From NCBI GenBank assembly GCA_004794655.1, contig SMMW01000635.1, positions 3,038,001 to 3,102,000 on the forward strand: a stretch of 64,000 nt of DNA. The letters are read 5' to 3'. A program made the position numbers and the translations under genes. Position 1 is the first letter of the stretch. Every line of letters starts with the position of its first letter. The notes below the pieces were generated by a model that was given only the letters and a program-made list of their open reading frames with translations, ran no database searches and was not told the DNA's origin. Positions 44,216-56,060 of the stretch are shown here, piece after piece. The stretch is from Marisa cornuarietis (taxonomy: Eukaryota > Mollusca > Gastropoda > Architaenioglossa > Ampullariidae).

Positions 44216-44527
44216 TTACTTTCCTATTTCGCCCTTTTTCTTCCAAAAATTGTGACAGAGACGAAGGATGTCACACAGGACCATCGCACCAAAGATGGAG
44301 GCAATGGCAATGCTGCAGGCTACTCCCATGACTGCAGACGACGGGCGGTGGTCAGACACGCTGGACTTCTTGCGGATCTGTTGGCTCACGTTGGACCGCT
44401 GCACCTTTAGAACCTTAGCTGTCTGCCTCATGTCCTCCTGAACCTCTACCTGACTCTTCTTAGTCATGGCATTCCAACAGGTACACATGCAGTTGTTGTG
44501 TTCCACAGAGATCGCAAGTCTGACACT
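44216..44527 (-). CDS. Gene C last exon, transmembrane anchor
   Basis: This exon has 103 codons plus a stop. The acceptor is TTCCTCAG. It encodes CMCTCW, KKSQVEVQEDMRQTAK, RKKSSVSDHRPSSAVMG, one membrane span and a KKKGEIGK end. Confidence 0.83.
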   Translation of the reverse strand, partial: SVRLAISVEHNNCMCTCWNAMTKKSQVEVQEDMRQTAKVLKVQRSNVSQQIRKKSSVSDHRPSSAVMGVACSIAIASIFGAMVLCDILRLCHNFWKKKGEIGK

Positions 44528-45818
44528 CTGAGGAAGACAGTAGAGCATAAAATGTTTTTTTCTTTATTTCTTTTTTCTCTTTGTTTCTCCTATGTATATC
44601 TATTATTTCTTATTTCATACGTAGCCAGAGGTAATTCCTTTGAATTAAATTCAGTTCTCATGTTGTCAGATCTTCAGCTTTCAAAGGTAAAAATGAAATG
44701 TGACACGATATTTGATAATTGTGTCATGTATTATTTGTACACTGTACAGATTTTTAGAACTGATTGATTTATTGTGAAGATTTTTCAAAACAGAATTTCG
44801 CAAGCTTCATTATCTTTAATCAATGTCGTTATGACTTTGACACTTACTCGCTCCGTGGACGGCTTTGCTTCAGTCATGGCTTCTGGATTCAACGTTGACA
44901 CCATCGCCTCGAACTCTGGAATTACTGTTGACACTTGAGCTTCAGATGAGACTTGTGTATTCACTGTTGACACTTGAGCTTCAGATGAGACTTGTGGATT
45001 TACTGTTGACACTTTAGCTTCAGATGAGACTTGTGGATTTACTGTTGACACTTTAGCTTCAGAAGTGTCTTCTGAAAACATTTCGAAGGTTGTTGCTTCA
45101 GTCGGAGGTATGGTGGATGTTGCTACTGCTGTCATGATTTGCGGTGTTGCCAGTGATGTACTCAGGCTGAGGTCGTCACAGCTGAAGTCAGTCGGTATGC
45201 GTGACATGTCTGTGGACAACAGACGATGTGAGCAGCAAATTATTTCGCCTCACAAGTTATTAACAAGCTTTTTGATGCACTTAGATTGGAAATTAGATAG
45301 ATAAACGCTAGACAATGAGAAATATGGAAGGAAGAAGGCAGATTGAGAACAGTCGTAATTTGTGTGTATTATGACTAAACATTATTATTAGTAGTTGTTG
45401 TATTATTATTAATATCATTATTATTATTATTATTATTATTGTTGTTGTTGTTGTTGTTGTTGTTTTTAGCCTCTTTTTTGAAATCCCTTTGTTTATGAAA
45501 AAGTCTTAAGGTACTTCCAGTGCATGTTGGGAATGTGGTGCAGCCTCACCTTGAGGAGGTTCTGTGTCGTCCGTGTCGCCATAAACTTCGACCTCACACA
45601 GTGTGAGGGTTTCTCCTCCTTTTGATATGCGGACAAACCGGCCCCAGACGGACCTCGTACAGTTCAGAGTCGTCAGAGGTCCAGCAACGCCATCATAGTA
45701 ATAACACAGCGTGTAGGTGATGATGCCGTTTGATTCCAGACGACCCAGTTCTACAGTGAAGTTGTCCAGTCTTTGAGCTGACACACACACACACACACAC
45801 ACACATGCACATGCACAT

Positions 45819-45880
<62 letters not shown>

Positions 45881-48800
45881 GAACAACAGCTGACTTTTGA
45901 AAAGGGTACAAATTTACGAAAATTACATTGATACGATAAACAGCAACGAGCCCCGGAAATGTGAAGCACACCACACTCGTGATTTAAGTCTATACCGGTA
46001 CTAAACTTATTCTACACAAACAGCTTAATGACTCCGTGTGTTTGTCTGACTGAATTCCTCCTTGCTGTCCACACGTTATGTGAACTCTACTCACTGCAGC
46101 AGTAGTCCACGCGGTTCGCGATGATGATGCGTGACACAAGTATCAGCTTGTTCAGGTCCACTTGCCACCAGTGGATGTGCTCGGTGTTGTTTATGCTCAA
46201 GACATCTGTGTGACTGCACGACTGCCCGTATTTTGTACCATTTCTGTTGCCATCAACTGCCCTCTCGGATACCCAATCGCCGAAGGTTGCGCATTGACTG
46301 CACTGTGCATGTAGCGCAAAATTTTTCAACACTAGGTAACAAAGAAAATAAACGATTTGTCATTTTAGAGTCCTCAAAATATTTCGATAGTCTTTGATAG
46401 TTTGATAGTCCTCAAATTCAAATAAGTAGTGATCGTGTTCATAGCTAGATATACATGCGCACAAACAAACAGACATATTAGTGCCGTATATATCTATCAA
46501 AAATACAATCACTTTTACGCGCATTCTTGAACGATCTTAGTAATACAAAAAAATATAACAGCGAAGGACATAGATATGAACACTCTTCAGTGGGTCAGAG
46601 GTCCGTCTTTGTCTATCAGTCATACTCCAAGCAGTCGCGATAACTAGTAAAGAGCTTCCTGAACAACACGCATCCAGTTTCCTTAATATTGCCTCGCTGG
46701 GCATAACTTCTGCAATAATAAGACGTAATATATTGTCAAAATTCTAGATAAATTTTCTTCTGGCGTGCTAAAGAGTGTGCTATGGATTATTAATGACAGC
46801 TGTAGCTCAGCTCCGTAGACCGTTGAAGGGATTAAAAAAAACGCTTCAAGACGTGTGGTGAGCTTTGCGAAACAAAGTCTTCTTTCAACGGTTTAGCAAC
46901 GGTTTTCAGAATTTTCGCTACTGCTATGAAAAAATGTAATGCTAGAGTTTTGACTGATGTCTTTTTTTTATTTTTTATTTTTTTTTAAATTGGTGTTTTA
47001 CGCCGAGCCAGCAACTAAGGCTAGGCAGCCAGTCCTGTAAACAGATGCCACCTGCAGAGAAAGAACAGCGTGCCCGAGACGAGAACTGAACCAAGGACAG
47101 CCAACCTTCACTGTATTGGTGACAGGCGCTAACAGTTACGCCACCGGACCGCCCCTTAAAATGCGTTGTTTGGGATAAAAAAAATTAATAAATATGACAG
47201 TTGATTCATTTTTCTATCGATTGATCTTCTTTTTATGTCGTAGTTTTTACGTCTGACAGTAATTTTCTGCGTTTTCCCGCGGTACCTGTCTTTCTGTTTG
47301 GAAAATGGCTAACAAGTTACTGGTATTGAAATTTCGATCGGCAGCTTTGAAAATTTATATTGATTAACCTACAGTAAAGACAACCATTTTTAATACACCG
47401 TTTTAAAGAGCACTTTTAAAACATTCACTTGGTGTAAATTTTAAGATACATAGGTTTTGTCTTCGAGTACTAAAATCAAATGAAATATGACGACCGTACA
47501 CGTTTTAGAAACTCCGCCTGGAAACCCCCCGGGTAACCTGCCGGTCCCAAGCCCGGATGAAGGAGGAGGGTTGGGCGTGGGGTTAGCAACCCCACCCTGT
47601 AAAACAACCCTGCTACAGAAACCGCAAAAAGAACATTACCACAACGAGAGCCTGGACGGGAAGATCCCTCCTTGGAGGGGCCTATGACGTGTGCTGACGA
47701 AAGCCCTCGGGAAGTCAGCTCGCCGACCTATCTTCTCACGGCCAAGGCAAAAACCAGGATAGGGACCTGGAACATCAGAACCCTATACGAGCAAGGTAAA
47801 TCAGCTCAGGTAGCACAGGAGATGAAGAACTATGGCATCAAGCTCCTTGGCCTGTGCGAGACCAGATGGAATGGTAGCGGTCAGACCAGACTCTCATCAG
47901 GGAAGACTATCATCTACTCTGGACATGAAGATCCTGACCATGACCACTCACAAGGAGTAGCAGTACTGATGACACAGGAGGCTGCAAGGGCACTAATAAC
48001 ATGGGAACCAGTTTCTCCACGACTCATGTCAGCTCGGTTCAACTCCAAAGGAAGAAAGATCACCATCATCCAGTGCTATGCACCTACCAACGCAGCAAAA
48101 GAAGAGGAGAAGGAGGACTTTTACAACTCCCTACAAGCGCTGGTTGATCGTACTCCAAGACGAGACCTGAAGATCATCATGGGCGACATGAATGCCAAAG
48201 TTGGAGATAACAACACGGACAAAGAACACATAATGGGAAAGCACGGTGTGGGCAACTGCAATGAGAATGGTGAGCTGTTCACAGACTTCTGCTTGTTCAA
48301 CGACCTTGTAATCGGAGGCACAGTCTTTCCTCACAAAACCATTCACAAGACCACCTGGACTTCACCAGATGGAAATACAGAAAACCAGATCGATCACATC
48401 ACCATCGATCGACAGTTTCGAAGAAGTCTGCTGGACGTCAGAGTAAAGCGAGGTGCAGATGCAGCCACAGACCACCATCTACTTGTGGCAACCATGAAGA
48501 TAAAGCTGAGGTCCTTCCATGACTCATCGGACAGACCGCACCACAAATTCAACGTGCAGTTCCTCAGAGATCGGAATAAACAAGAAGAGTTCAACTGCGA
48601 AGTAAAAAACAGGTTTGCGGCACTGGAAGGACTCTTGGAAGAAACAGTGACCAACCACTGGACAAGAATACAAGAGACCTGGAAAACTTCCTGCACACAC
48701 GTTCTGGGGAAGAAAGGAAAACAGCATAAGGAATGGCTGAATATAAAGACCTGGCAAAAAATAGAGCAAAGAAAAGAGCTGAAGCAGAAGATCAACCAAT

Positions 48801-51800
48801 GTCAAGACCAGCAGGAAAAAGAAGAACTCAGAGCAAAATACTGGGAGATAAACAGAGAAGTAAAAAAGAGCGCAAGAGATGACAAGAGGCAGTTCACACA
48901 CAAGATGGCAGAAGAGGCAGAACAAGCAGCTGGGCAAAATAACACAAAGAGACTATATGAAATTACAAGAATTCTGGCAGGAAGAAAAAACACCAATGCG
49001 TGCAGACCAATAAAGGATAAGAATGGCAGCGCCATCACCGGAGATGCAGAAACAAGATCACGCTGGGTGGAACATTTTGATGAAATACTTAACCGACCAT
49101 CACCAACAACCACCTTGGACATTCCCCCAGCTGCCGAACAGCTTCAAGTAAACACCAGCCCACCAACCAAGGCAGAAATCATCAAAGCCATCAAGTCCTT
49201 GAAGTCTGGCAAGGCGGCAGGCCCAGATGGCATTCCTGCTGAAGCACTAAAGGCAGATCCAACAGCCGCAGCAGAGATGTTACACCCACTGCTGAAGAAA
49301 ATTTGGGAACAGGAACAAGTTCCAGCAGACTGGAAGCTTGGCTACCTAGTAAAGCTACCCAAAAAAGGCGACCTTACACAGTGCAGCAATTGGCGTGGGA
49401 TTATGCTGTTGTCCACTCCTAGCAAGGTGCTGACCAGAATCATCCTGGAGAGACTAAAAATGCCCTAGACAAGAGACTGCGGCAAGAACAGGCAGGCTTT
49501 CGGCAGGGAAAATCATGCATAGACCAAATCGCTACACTACGAAATATTATTGAACAGTCCATTGAATGGCAGGCACCACTATACATAACCTTTGTGGATT
49601 TTGAGAAAGCCTTTGACTCCGTAGACAGGGAAACCATCTGGAAACTGATGCAGCACTACGGATTTCCACCAAAGTTTATTGCCATCATCCAACAGCTGTA
49701 TGAGGACTCGAAATGCCAGGTGATCCACAACGGAAAGCTGACTGACCCCTTCACAGTGAGGACTGGAGTGAGGCAAGGATGTATGCTCTCACCGACAATC
49801 TTCCTGATCGTCATAGACTGGATCATGAGAAGAACAACCTCTAACAGTAACACGGGCATTCAGTGGACCTTCGCCAGGCAACTTGAAGACCTCGACTTTG
49901 CAGATGACATCAGCCTGCTGTCCCACAAACAACAACACGCACAAACAAAGCTCACTCGGCTCGCAGAAGAAGCAGCAATGACGGGCTTGACCATCAACAT
50001 CAAGAAGACGGAAGTAATGCGGGTCAACAACAAGCAAGAAGCCCCACTACAACTGCATGGGGAATGCATTACAGAGTCTGACCGTTTCACCTACCTTGGC
50101 AGCATAGTCAGCAAAATGGAGGTTCAGATGAGGATGCAAGAAGCCGAACAAACAAAGCCAGGCTTGCATTCCACACCCTACGACCTATCTGGAACTCCAA
50201 AGCTCTATCTTTACACACCAAGATCCGCATCTTTAACACAAATGTAAAGGCAATACTTCTATATGGATCCGAGACATGGCGGGTGACAAATGCCATTACT
50301 AACAAGATACAGACATTCGTCAACAGATGTCTGCGCCACATCCTCAACATCAGATGGCCTGATAAGATCTCCAATATAGACCTGTGGGAGAGAACCAATC
50401 AAAAACCTGCTAGCCAAGACATCAGGAAGCGGAAGTGGGGCTGGATTGGTCACACCTTACGAAAGCCAGCCGACAACTTAACAAGACAAGCTCTGGGCTG
50501 GAACCCACAGGGGAGGCGCAGGGCTGGGAGACCCAGAGAGACGTGGAGGAGATCAGTCCACAGAGAGGCAGAGACAGCTGGCATGACATGGTCCCAACTA
50601 GAAAGGAGTGCCCAGAACCGGGTCCGTTGGCGGGGTGTGGTTGCGGCCCTATGCTCCACTGGGAGCGAACAGGAATAAGAAGAAGACACGTTTTAGAACT
50701 CAGTTTCAGAAATTAAAAAAAAAATTATTTACACAATATATACAGACATAAAGTACCAAACAAACATATGTTATATTAGAATATACATTAGAATGTTAAA
50801 ATTACTTACTATTTTCTTCTCCTTTGCGGTTGTTGAAGTAAAAATCTATGTCAAAGTGAGTGACAACAACGTGCTTCGATTCTTAAAAAATGGCGCTCGA
50901 CTGTTTTTCTAACAAAGACTAAGAAAACTTTTGACTTCCTGCCAGTTCCAGGGAGAGAATCATGGTGGACTATTTACCAACGGTTGTAGTAGTTTCCTTC
51001 TTTATGTTATTGTTGTTTACGCTGGTTGAAGCGACTGTTCGACTTTTTTTTATTTGCTCATTATCGTTTCATCTTCTGTTGGGAATACTATAAAAGTGTG
51101 TTTTTAAGCAAACACAAGGTAATCTGATTGTTTTCTACACATTTTGATCTATCATTATTAATTTTAATTGTTCTTCTACCTCTTTTCGTTAATTTTATCT
51201 AATTTTTTGAAAAAGGGGTAAATTCATGCGTACCAGCAATGGTTGTAACGGCCTCTCAGCCTAGCGTAAGCAATGGATTAAATCCAGATCTCAGTTCTAA
51301 TCTCAGTGTAATGACCTATCTGTATATAACACAGCTTCATTTATTACGGGGTTCTGGTAAGTACCGGGTAATTCGACGCTATATCTGCTTTATACATATT
51401 TAGATGAGTTTAAATTCAAATCGAAAAATGACCCCCTCCCCTAAAAAAAATACCCGGGGTACTTGGCACAAAAATATTCAACTTAAAAGAAACTTACACC
51501 CACGCTCACTTCGCACACAGATACACAGAACACAAATACATAACCTTTGTCACCATCAGGCCGTCCCATGATATGGACGTCACAGAGCACCAGAGCAGCA
51601 ACGTCATTCTGACGTATTCGCACGTAACGCCCCTTCACGTTGTCCACGTTACACGTGAACTTCATTATCACGTAGCACGCACTAGTCTGCGCAACATGGC
51701 GGGATGAACACGTGACGTAACATGCGCTGTCGTGGAAGGAGCCACACGACGTAGTCCCAATGTCTACATCAATGGAATCTGCGTACAGACGTTAGAGCTG

Positions 51801-53305
51801 AACATCTGACCCCGCACGCTGGTCAAAGGTTACAAAAGTAAGTGCATGAGAATATAGAAAGAAAAGTTTGCAATGAGTGTTTTTAAGCAAGTTATGAGAA
51901 CGTCGATGTCCATGTGGCAAATAGCAGTATTACAGTGGACCCTTGTTTTTTCCCAAACAACGTTTATTGCAGAAAGCAAACATAGATTTTTGTTATCCTG
52001 TATAATTTTCAGAACAAATTAAATTATAATTATTATACAAAGTACAAATATCTTGTTGTCAGTAAACATCCTAATTTGTTTTGATGACGTGTATGATGTC
52101 TGATGACATGTATTATGCCCTCGTATAATTAAAAAATTGTTACTTTTACTGCTGGATATTTTCTTTGGAATTCGTGTGTGAGTGTTGGGGGTTAGTGCCC
52201 GTCCGGGTCTTACCGTAGCTCTCTGTCGCTGTTTCTATCACAATGTTGTTGATGAAGAAAGTTCCATTCAAATCCATCACCTGGGATGTCGGCTGACGAA
52301 GCGTTGATAGCAGGTCGCATAAACCACCTCGCGAGAGTTTAGCGAGAGAACAGCAGTCGGCCCAGACACCAAGTTTCGAGCAACCTTTGAATTGAAGACC
52401 GAATGAGGTTTTCGTACGCTCAAGGTAATCATTGAATGTTCTCGTAGTGTCTTTTTACAAATGACATTTAACAATCATCTTAACACATTACAGTATCATA
52501 ATTCATCGCTATTGCAACTTCTCGTTTTCATTATATTTTCCAAAATGTATTAGTCAGATCTTTGGCCTGCTTTTTCGGTCTCTTCAAATGACGAAAAGAA
52601 TATAATTTTTGCATGAAAATAGGTTACTACTGTAATTTTTTAGAAAAAAAATCTTAGAAAACGGAGCCAACTTTTCGATAATAGATGCACGAATGAAATT
52701 ACATCTAGAGTTGATACGAACAACGAACACTTTCGGGCGAGTAAACAGAATCGAAGTATACATTCTGGAAATCGTTTCTTAGCTTAGTCGCACAGCATGT
52801 TAACATTCAAACAAATCTTATTTACTAGTATGGTCTTTTGTTTTATTTTACGGCCCCAACGTTTTTGCAGTATACATGCCACAGCTCGATTGTTTACAAT
52901 TTTCAGTCAAAAATAGTCTCCTCATGGCAATTGATCGGTCACTCCACAAAATGAGAAGATCATAAAATAAATGCTTTAGACATTTCGATTGAAAACAATT
53001 GAAAATATAAATTTTGTTTTCATGACTCTTGCGTGAAGACATGCCAAGACACTTTACTTTGCCAAGATGTCTGCCGTAAGAGACATACAAATATCATTGG
53101 TGGTTTACAGTCATAGCAGCCAGTCAGTGCATATCACATGCTTTTCATTGTCATCTGCTGTATATTTTTTGGAAGAAAGAGGTTCTTGTTAGAAGGATCA
53201 TGTAAGATATTCAAGCATGTTTAGTTTCGTGCAAGGTCCACTGCACTTACCGTACAATAAGAGAAGGATAGTGGAAGTCAGTGAGAACCTCGCAGCTCCT
53301 GCCAT
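44216..53305 (-). CDS. Gene C: divergent two-FTP-domain membrane lectin-like receptor (7 exons, 529 aa)
   Basis: Exons on the minus strand, 5' to 3': 53251-53305, 52214-52384, 51554-51778, 46095-46331, 45550-45777, 44848-45209, 44216-44527. They sum to 1590 bp, exactly 530 codons, with the same exon phases as A and B. Signal peptide 1-18, FTP-like domain 1 19-150, FTP domain 2 151-305, stalk 306-426, anchor 427-529. The first five exons differ clearly from A and B (for example SERAVDGNRNGTKYG and NRVDYCC in exon 4). The last two are almost the same as gene B's. A full-length LINE in the opposite orientation sits in intron 3 (47,511-50,685) without touching an exon. The exon 3 donor is chosen as GATG|GTGACA by alignment to A and B. 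Confidence 0.82.
44848..45209 (-). CDS. Gene C exon 6, short Ser/Thr repeat stalk
   Basis: This exon has 362 bp and three full 13-residue repeats (AKVSTVNPQVSSE type) plus partial ones. It is the shortest stalk of the three genes. The donor CGA|GTAAGT is phase 0. Confidence 0.8.
45366..45470. repeat. (ATT)n-(GTT)n tract in gene C intron 5
   Basis: A trinucleotide run lies between exon 5 and exon 6. Its position coincides with the loss of similarity between genes C and B. Confidence 0.8.
45550..45777 (-). CDS. Gene C exon 5, FTP domain 2, second half
   Basis: This exon has 76 codons: QRLDNFTVELGRLESNGI, YTLCYYYDGVAGPLTTLNC, WGRFVRISKGGETLTLCEV. An interrupted (TG)n tract of nearly 100 bp directly precedes the acceptor. 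Confidence 0.83.
45780..45879. repeat. Interrupted (CA)n at the acceptor of gene C exon 5
   Basis: Nearly 100 bp of CA, interrupted by three TGCACA blocks, ends directly at the acceptor. Confidence 0.9.
46095..46331 (-). CDS. Gene C exon 4, FTP domain 2, first half
   Basis: This exon has 79 codons: LKNFALHAQCSQCATFGD, RAVDGNRNGT, SCSHTDVL, HWWQVDLNKLILVSRIIIANR. The donor TGCA|GTGAGTAG is conserved, but the flanking donor-like minisatellite of A and B is absent. Confidence 0.84.
46967..47153 (-). mobile_element. tRNA-derived SINE in gene C intron 3
   Basis: This is the same family as 24618-24801 in reverse orientation. The minus strand starts GGCGGTCCGGTGGC and ends in a long A-rich tail (T run at about 46,967-46,987). 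Flanking duplications are not clear. Confidence 0.72.
47511..50685 (+). mobile_element. Full-length non-LTR retrotransposon, copy 2, in gene C intron 3
   Basis: The element is 3175 bp with the 13-bp target duplication acacgttttagaa at 47498-47510 and 50686-50698. It has the same 5' terminus as copy 1. It is antisense to gene C, between exons 3 and 4, and changes no splice site. Confidence 0.88.
47684..50678 (+). pseudogene. Frameshifted LINE endonuclease-RT ORF (copy 2)
   Basis: The frame is open from ATG 47684 through the endonuclease (LCETRW, GDMNAKVG, TDHH in place of SDHH) and the start of the RT. A single-base loss in an A run near 49,456 breaks the frame after IILERLK. The next frame carries FADD until a second one-base loss near 50,116 (SKMEVQ for TKDGGA). 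The C-terminal GRPRETW part resumes and ends at 50,678. This copy keeps a C-terminal stretch that copy 1 lost. Confidence 0.85.
51554..51778 (-). CDS. Gene C exon 3, FTP-like domain 1, second half
   Basis: This exon has 75 codons: SIDVDIGTTSCGSFHDSACY, CSSRHVAQTSACY, VKGRYVRIRQNDVAALVLCD. A second possible donor (AAAG|GTTATG) lies 9 bp further on and is also in frame. Confidence 0.78.
52214..52384 (-). CDS. Gene C exon 2, FTP-like domain 1, first half
   Basis: This exon has 57 codons, eight fewer than in A and B. It encodes GCSKLGVWADCC, LCDLLSTLRQ and VMDLNGTFFINNIVI. The acceptor is TTCAAAG and the donor is TACG|GTAAGA. Confidence 0.76.
53251..53305 (-). CDS. Gene C exon 1, signal peptide
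   Basis: ATG at 53305 opens MAGAARFSLTSTILLLLY, a clear signal peptide. The donor G|GTAAGTG leaves phase 1, as in A and B. Confidence 0.8.
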
Positions 53306-53398
53306 TTCTTCTCGCTCGTCTCCTTTGTCTCCGTTGTCTTGGCCGGCACTAGTGTCTCTAGACTACCTTCAGCAGCACAGAACATTGATCATACTGCT

Positions 53399-53424
53399 GG
53401 TGTAACCGTCGTCTAAACCTCCTG
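53399..53424 (-). promoter_or_regulatory. Conserved promoter-proximal block, gene C
   Basis: CAGGAGGTTTAGAC is kept about 95-120 bp upstream of the gene C ATG, although flanking sequence differs from A and B. Confidence 0.45.
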
Positions 53425-53883
53425 TTCGAAGCACCACCCTGAAAAATACCTTCACGATAAATGAGGCCCAATATATTGTAAAAGAGCTTTTTTTACACAG
53501 TTTGATGTGTCTATAATATAGACATATAAACATATTATGTTTAGCCAACGATGGCTGCAAAGACAGCGTGAAAGTATTGCTGCGTCATAACCAGAAACAA
53601 GGAAAGACTAGAAAATCTTGCACTAACTTGCTCCCAACTGTAATATTTACTAGCTTCACACACGGTCTGTGATGATGAGGGTAGCTGCAAAATCTTTTTC
53701 CAGGGAAGCTGTTTCTCAGCGAGGAGCACTGAAGTGGCATCACCGACAAATAGACAAAACTGGCTCCCTACAGGTACATCAGTTGAACCAGAGGAAAAAT
53801 TTAATTTATTTATGACCTGCTTTGTTTTTCCCCGTATTGAGGACAATGCTTTGCTTCTCTCTATTGTTGTCTGATATTGTCTG

Positions 53884-55425
53884 TGTCATGAGATAACTCG
53901 AGGGGGGTAGGTAACAATCTGCCCACTTAGTGTCTAGAGCGCCTTGTTGACAAGCCTGAGGCCCTTTGGCGAGGAAGTAGGGGGGCGTATGTTTTGGTAT
54001 GGACGCCTAAATGGACGCGTGGAACAATCGGTGCTAAGTGATTTCGGCCGCCATGCGTGACCGATGGCGGGCTAACGTCAACAAAGTCTGGGGAGAGGGG
54101 AAATATTCCTCGGGGCAGCGCGCACGTGGTTCCCGTCAGACCACGTAATAGGACAGGGGGGAGGGAGGCTTAGCCACCTGACCACAACCACCTGTAGGCG
54201 TGGCCTGTGGTCAGAGAGAGATCTCCTCCTGTCGTTTGCTGACTCTAATTGTAGCTGATTGGATGATGAGTTATTGACCAATGGCATCCCTCGATGTATG
54301 TATCTGTGAGAATGTGGAGAGATAAATAGAGAGACAAGAACACACTTCGCTTGGGCCCCCGGTAGTGCAGTGGTTAAAACACTCGCTTGTCACCACTGCA
54401 GTGAGCTGCTCAGGGTTCAGATCTCGTCTCGGGACACTCTCTGTATGTGACACCTGTTCGCAGGGCTGGGCGGCGGGGGTTTTCTCCGGGTACTCCGGTT
54501 TCCTCCCCCCTCCCTTTCCCCCCATAGTGCGAAATCACCGCAAGGTGAAAGCACTTTCCAACTAAATAAACAACAACACTTCGCTTGCTTTTCAGCGAAC
54601 GTCTGAGTGGGGGAGCAACGGGTCACCAGCCAAAGCGACTTCAGCTTTCTAACGCTAGCTACACTTCTGCCTCGGATCAAGTCTTATCCACGAGGGCAAG
54701 ACTCGGGAGGAAAGAAGTCGGGTTAGAGAACCTAGAGAGAAGGAGGCGAGTAATTGACGAGGTACTGTCAAGACTGCCTGCTGTTGTCGTGGAGAGGAAA
54801 GGGCTGTGTGACTGTGGGCTCGCTCTACCGGTGTGAGAGGTAGAGGCTCAACGTTGAGGCCGCTAGAAGTCGTCGGTTCTCAAGGGCTGAGACCGTCTGT
54901 GGTGGTGTTCGTTTGGCGGCTGTACGAGGCATTACAGTCGTCGAAGAACCCACGTGTGTACCTCGAGTGGTACAAGGCTCGAATCTGGGTCACCAGGAGA
55001 AGCAGTCGTCGCTCTCTGACGTGGTGACAGTTCGAGGGAGGAAGACGTCAGACCATCAGACATCACTTCGAAGGGAAATCGTCAGTGTGTCGTGGCAGTC
55101 AACTGAAGTATTGGACTCTCAACAAACCAGCTGTAACAGAGCTAAGTTGGTGTGCTTGCGAGTGTGTATGGTATTTGTAAAGAGAGGCAACAGCACTGTA
55201 ACATCAGAAGTACGCTCTAGCATGGATAGTATTGGGACCCCCTAGACGAGTCCATTTGATTGTGTGAGCCAAGTTGTGTAATTGAATGACCGACGTGTGA
55301 TTATCGTGTTTTCCCCTGCAGTTAATGTTGACGTGAGCGGCTAGTGTTGAGTAACTAGTGCCCACGTGCCCATTCCCCGGGGCCAGTATTCACGTTCTGG
55401 TTGAAAGACCAGGGATACTGTCACA
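53884..55425. mobile_element. Solo LTR, 1.54 kb, between genes C and D
   Basis: It begins TGTCATGAG and ends ACTGTCACA, with the 5-bp duplication gtctg (53879-53883 and 55426-55430). It has no internal coding region and carries a nested SINE. It lies in the divergent promoter region of C and D. Confidence 0.68.
54354..54575 (+). mobile_element. tRNA-derived SINE nested in the solo LTR
   Basis: It has box A-like gtgcagtggttaaaacac and box B-like gggttcagatctc, and an A-rich end (aactaaataaacaac). The 12-bp target duplication acacttcgcttg flanks it at 54342-54353 and 54576-54587. Confidence 0.7.
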
Positions 55426-55779
55426 GTCTGCTTAACGCTTTTCTAATTTGTTATATTAATTATTTATCGGTTGTCTAGACTGCATATTACAAGAAAATAA
55501 TATACATTTTTCTTTTGGTGTGCCATCCACATACGAACCGGATATCCATTGACATAGCAATAATCACAATGGTGCAGGTCTGTCATAGTTTTGATCATTG
55601 AGCATTTTGACTTGTTTTTTCTGAGGTCCGATATAATTTTTTGTCTAATTAAAGACGAAATACGCGCAAAGCTTTATTATCTAACCTACCAGCTTAGTCT
55701 TGATTCTGTCGCTGTCACTTGATTCTGTCCCTTTAGTCTGTCACGTGATGTAGATGCTCCTAGAAGTCTTGCTTTGACT

Positions 55780-56060
55780 GCTGGTTAGCTCTAGGGCTCG
55801 CTAGCTTGGTAGTTAGTACCTTGACTGTAGAGCAGAAGGTTGTTAGCTCGAGTGTCTTTGGACCTGTGAGTGGAAAACCCCCCATGTCCACTCTACTGTG
55901 CACCCGAAACTGATACGTATCTGATAAGGGTAGGTAAACAGGGTGAAATCAGCCAGACTCCGCATCCACTGCCCTTTCAAAGTCTGATGTTGGTCAACAC
56001 CACTGCCAACGCAGGCGGGTCGGTATACATTTTCAGTTTTGTAATTTTGAGTCGATTCTT
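55780..56060 (+). repeat. Possible diverged tRNA-derived SINE
   Basis: It contains tagcttggtagttagtacc and a later ggttgttagctcgag, loosely like Pol III boxes A and B. There is no clear tail or flanking duplication. Confidence 0.25.

Larger units (their letters stand above)
42335..45290. repeat. Partial third copy of the duplication (gene C 3' end)
   Basis: It matches 25,145-28,270 (exons 6 and 7 plus 3' flank) closely. Similarity to B fades within about 80 bp upstream of the exon 6 acceptor. Confidence 0.75.

Noticed and set aside
54354..54440. tRNA gene
   Set aside because: Box A- and box B-like strings are present, but the sequence continues as a SINE with flanking duplications and does not fold as a complete cloverleaf by eye.
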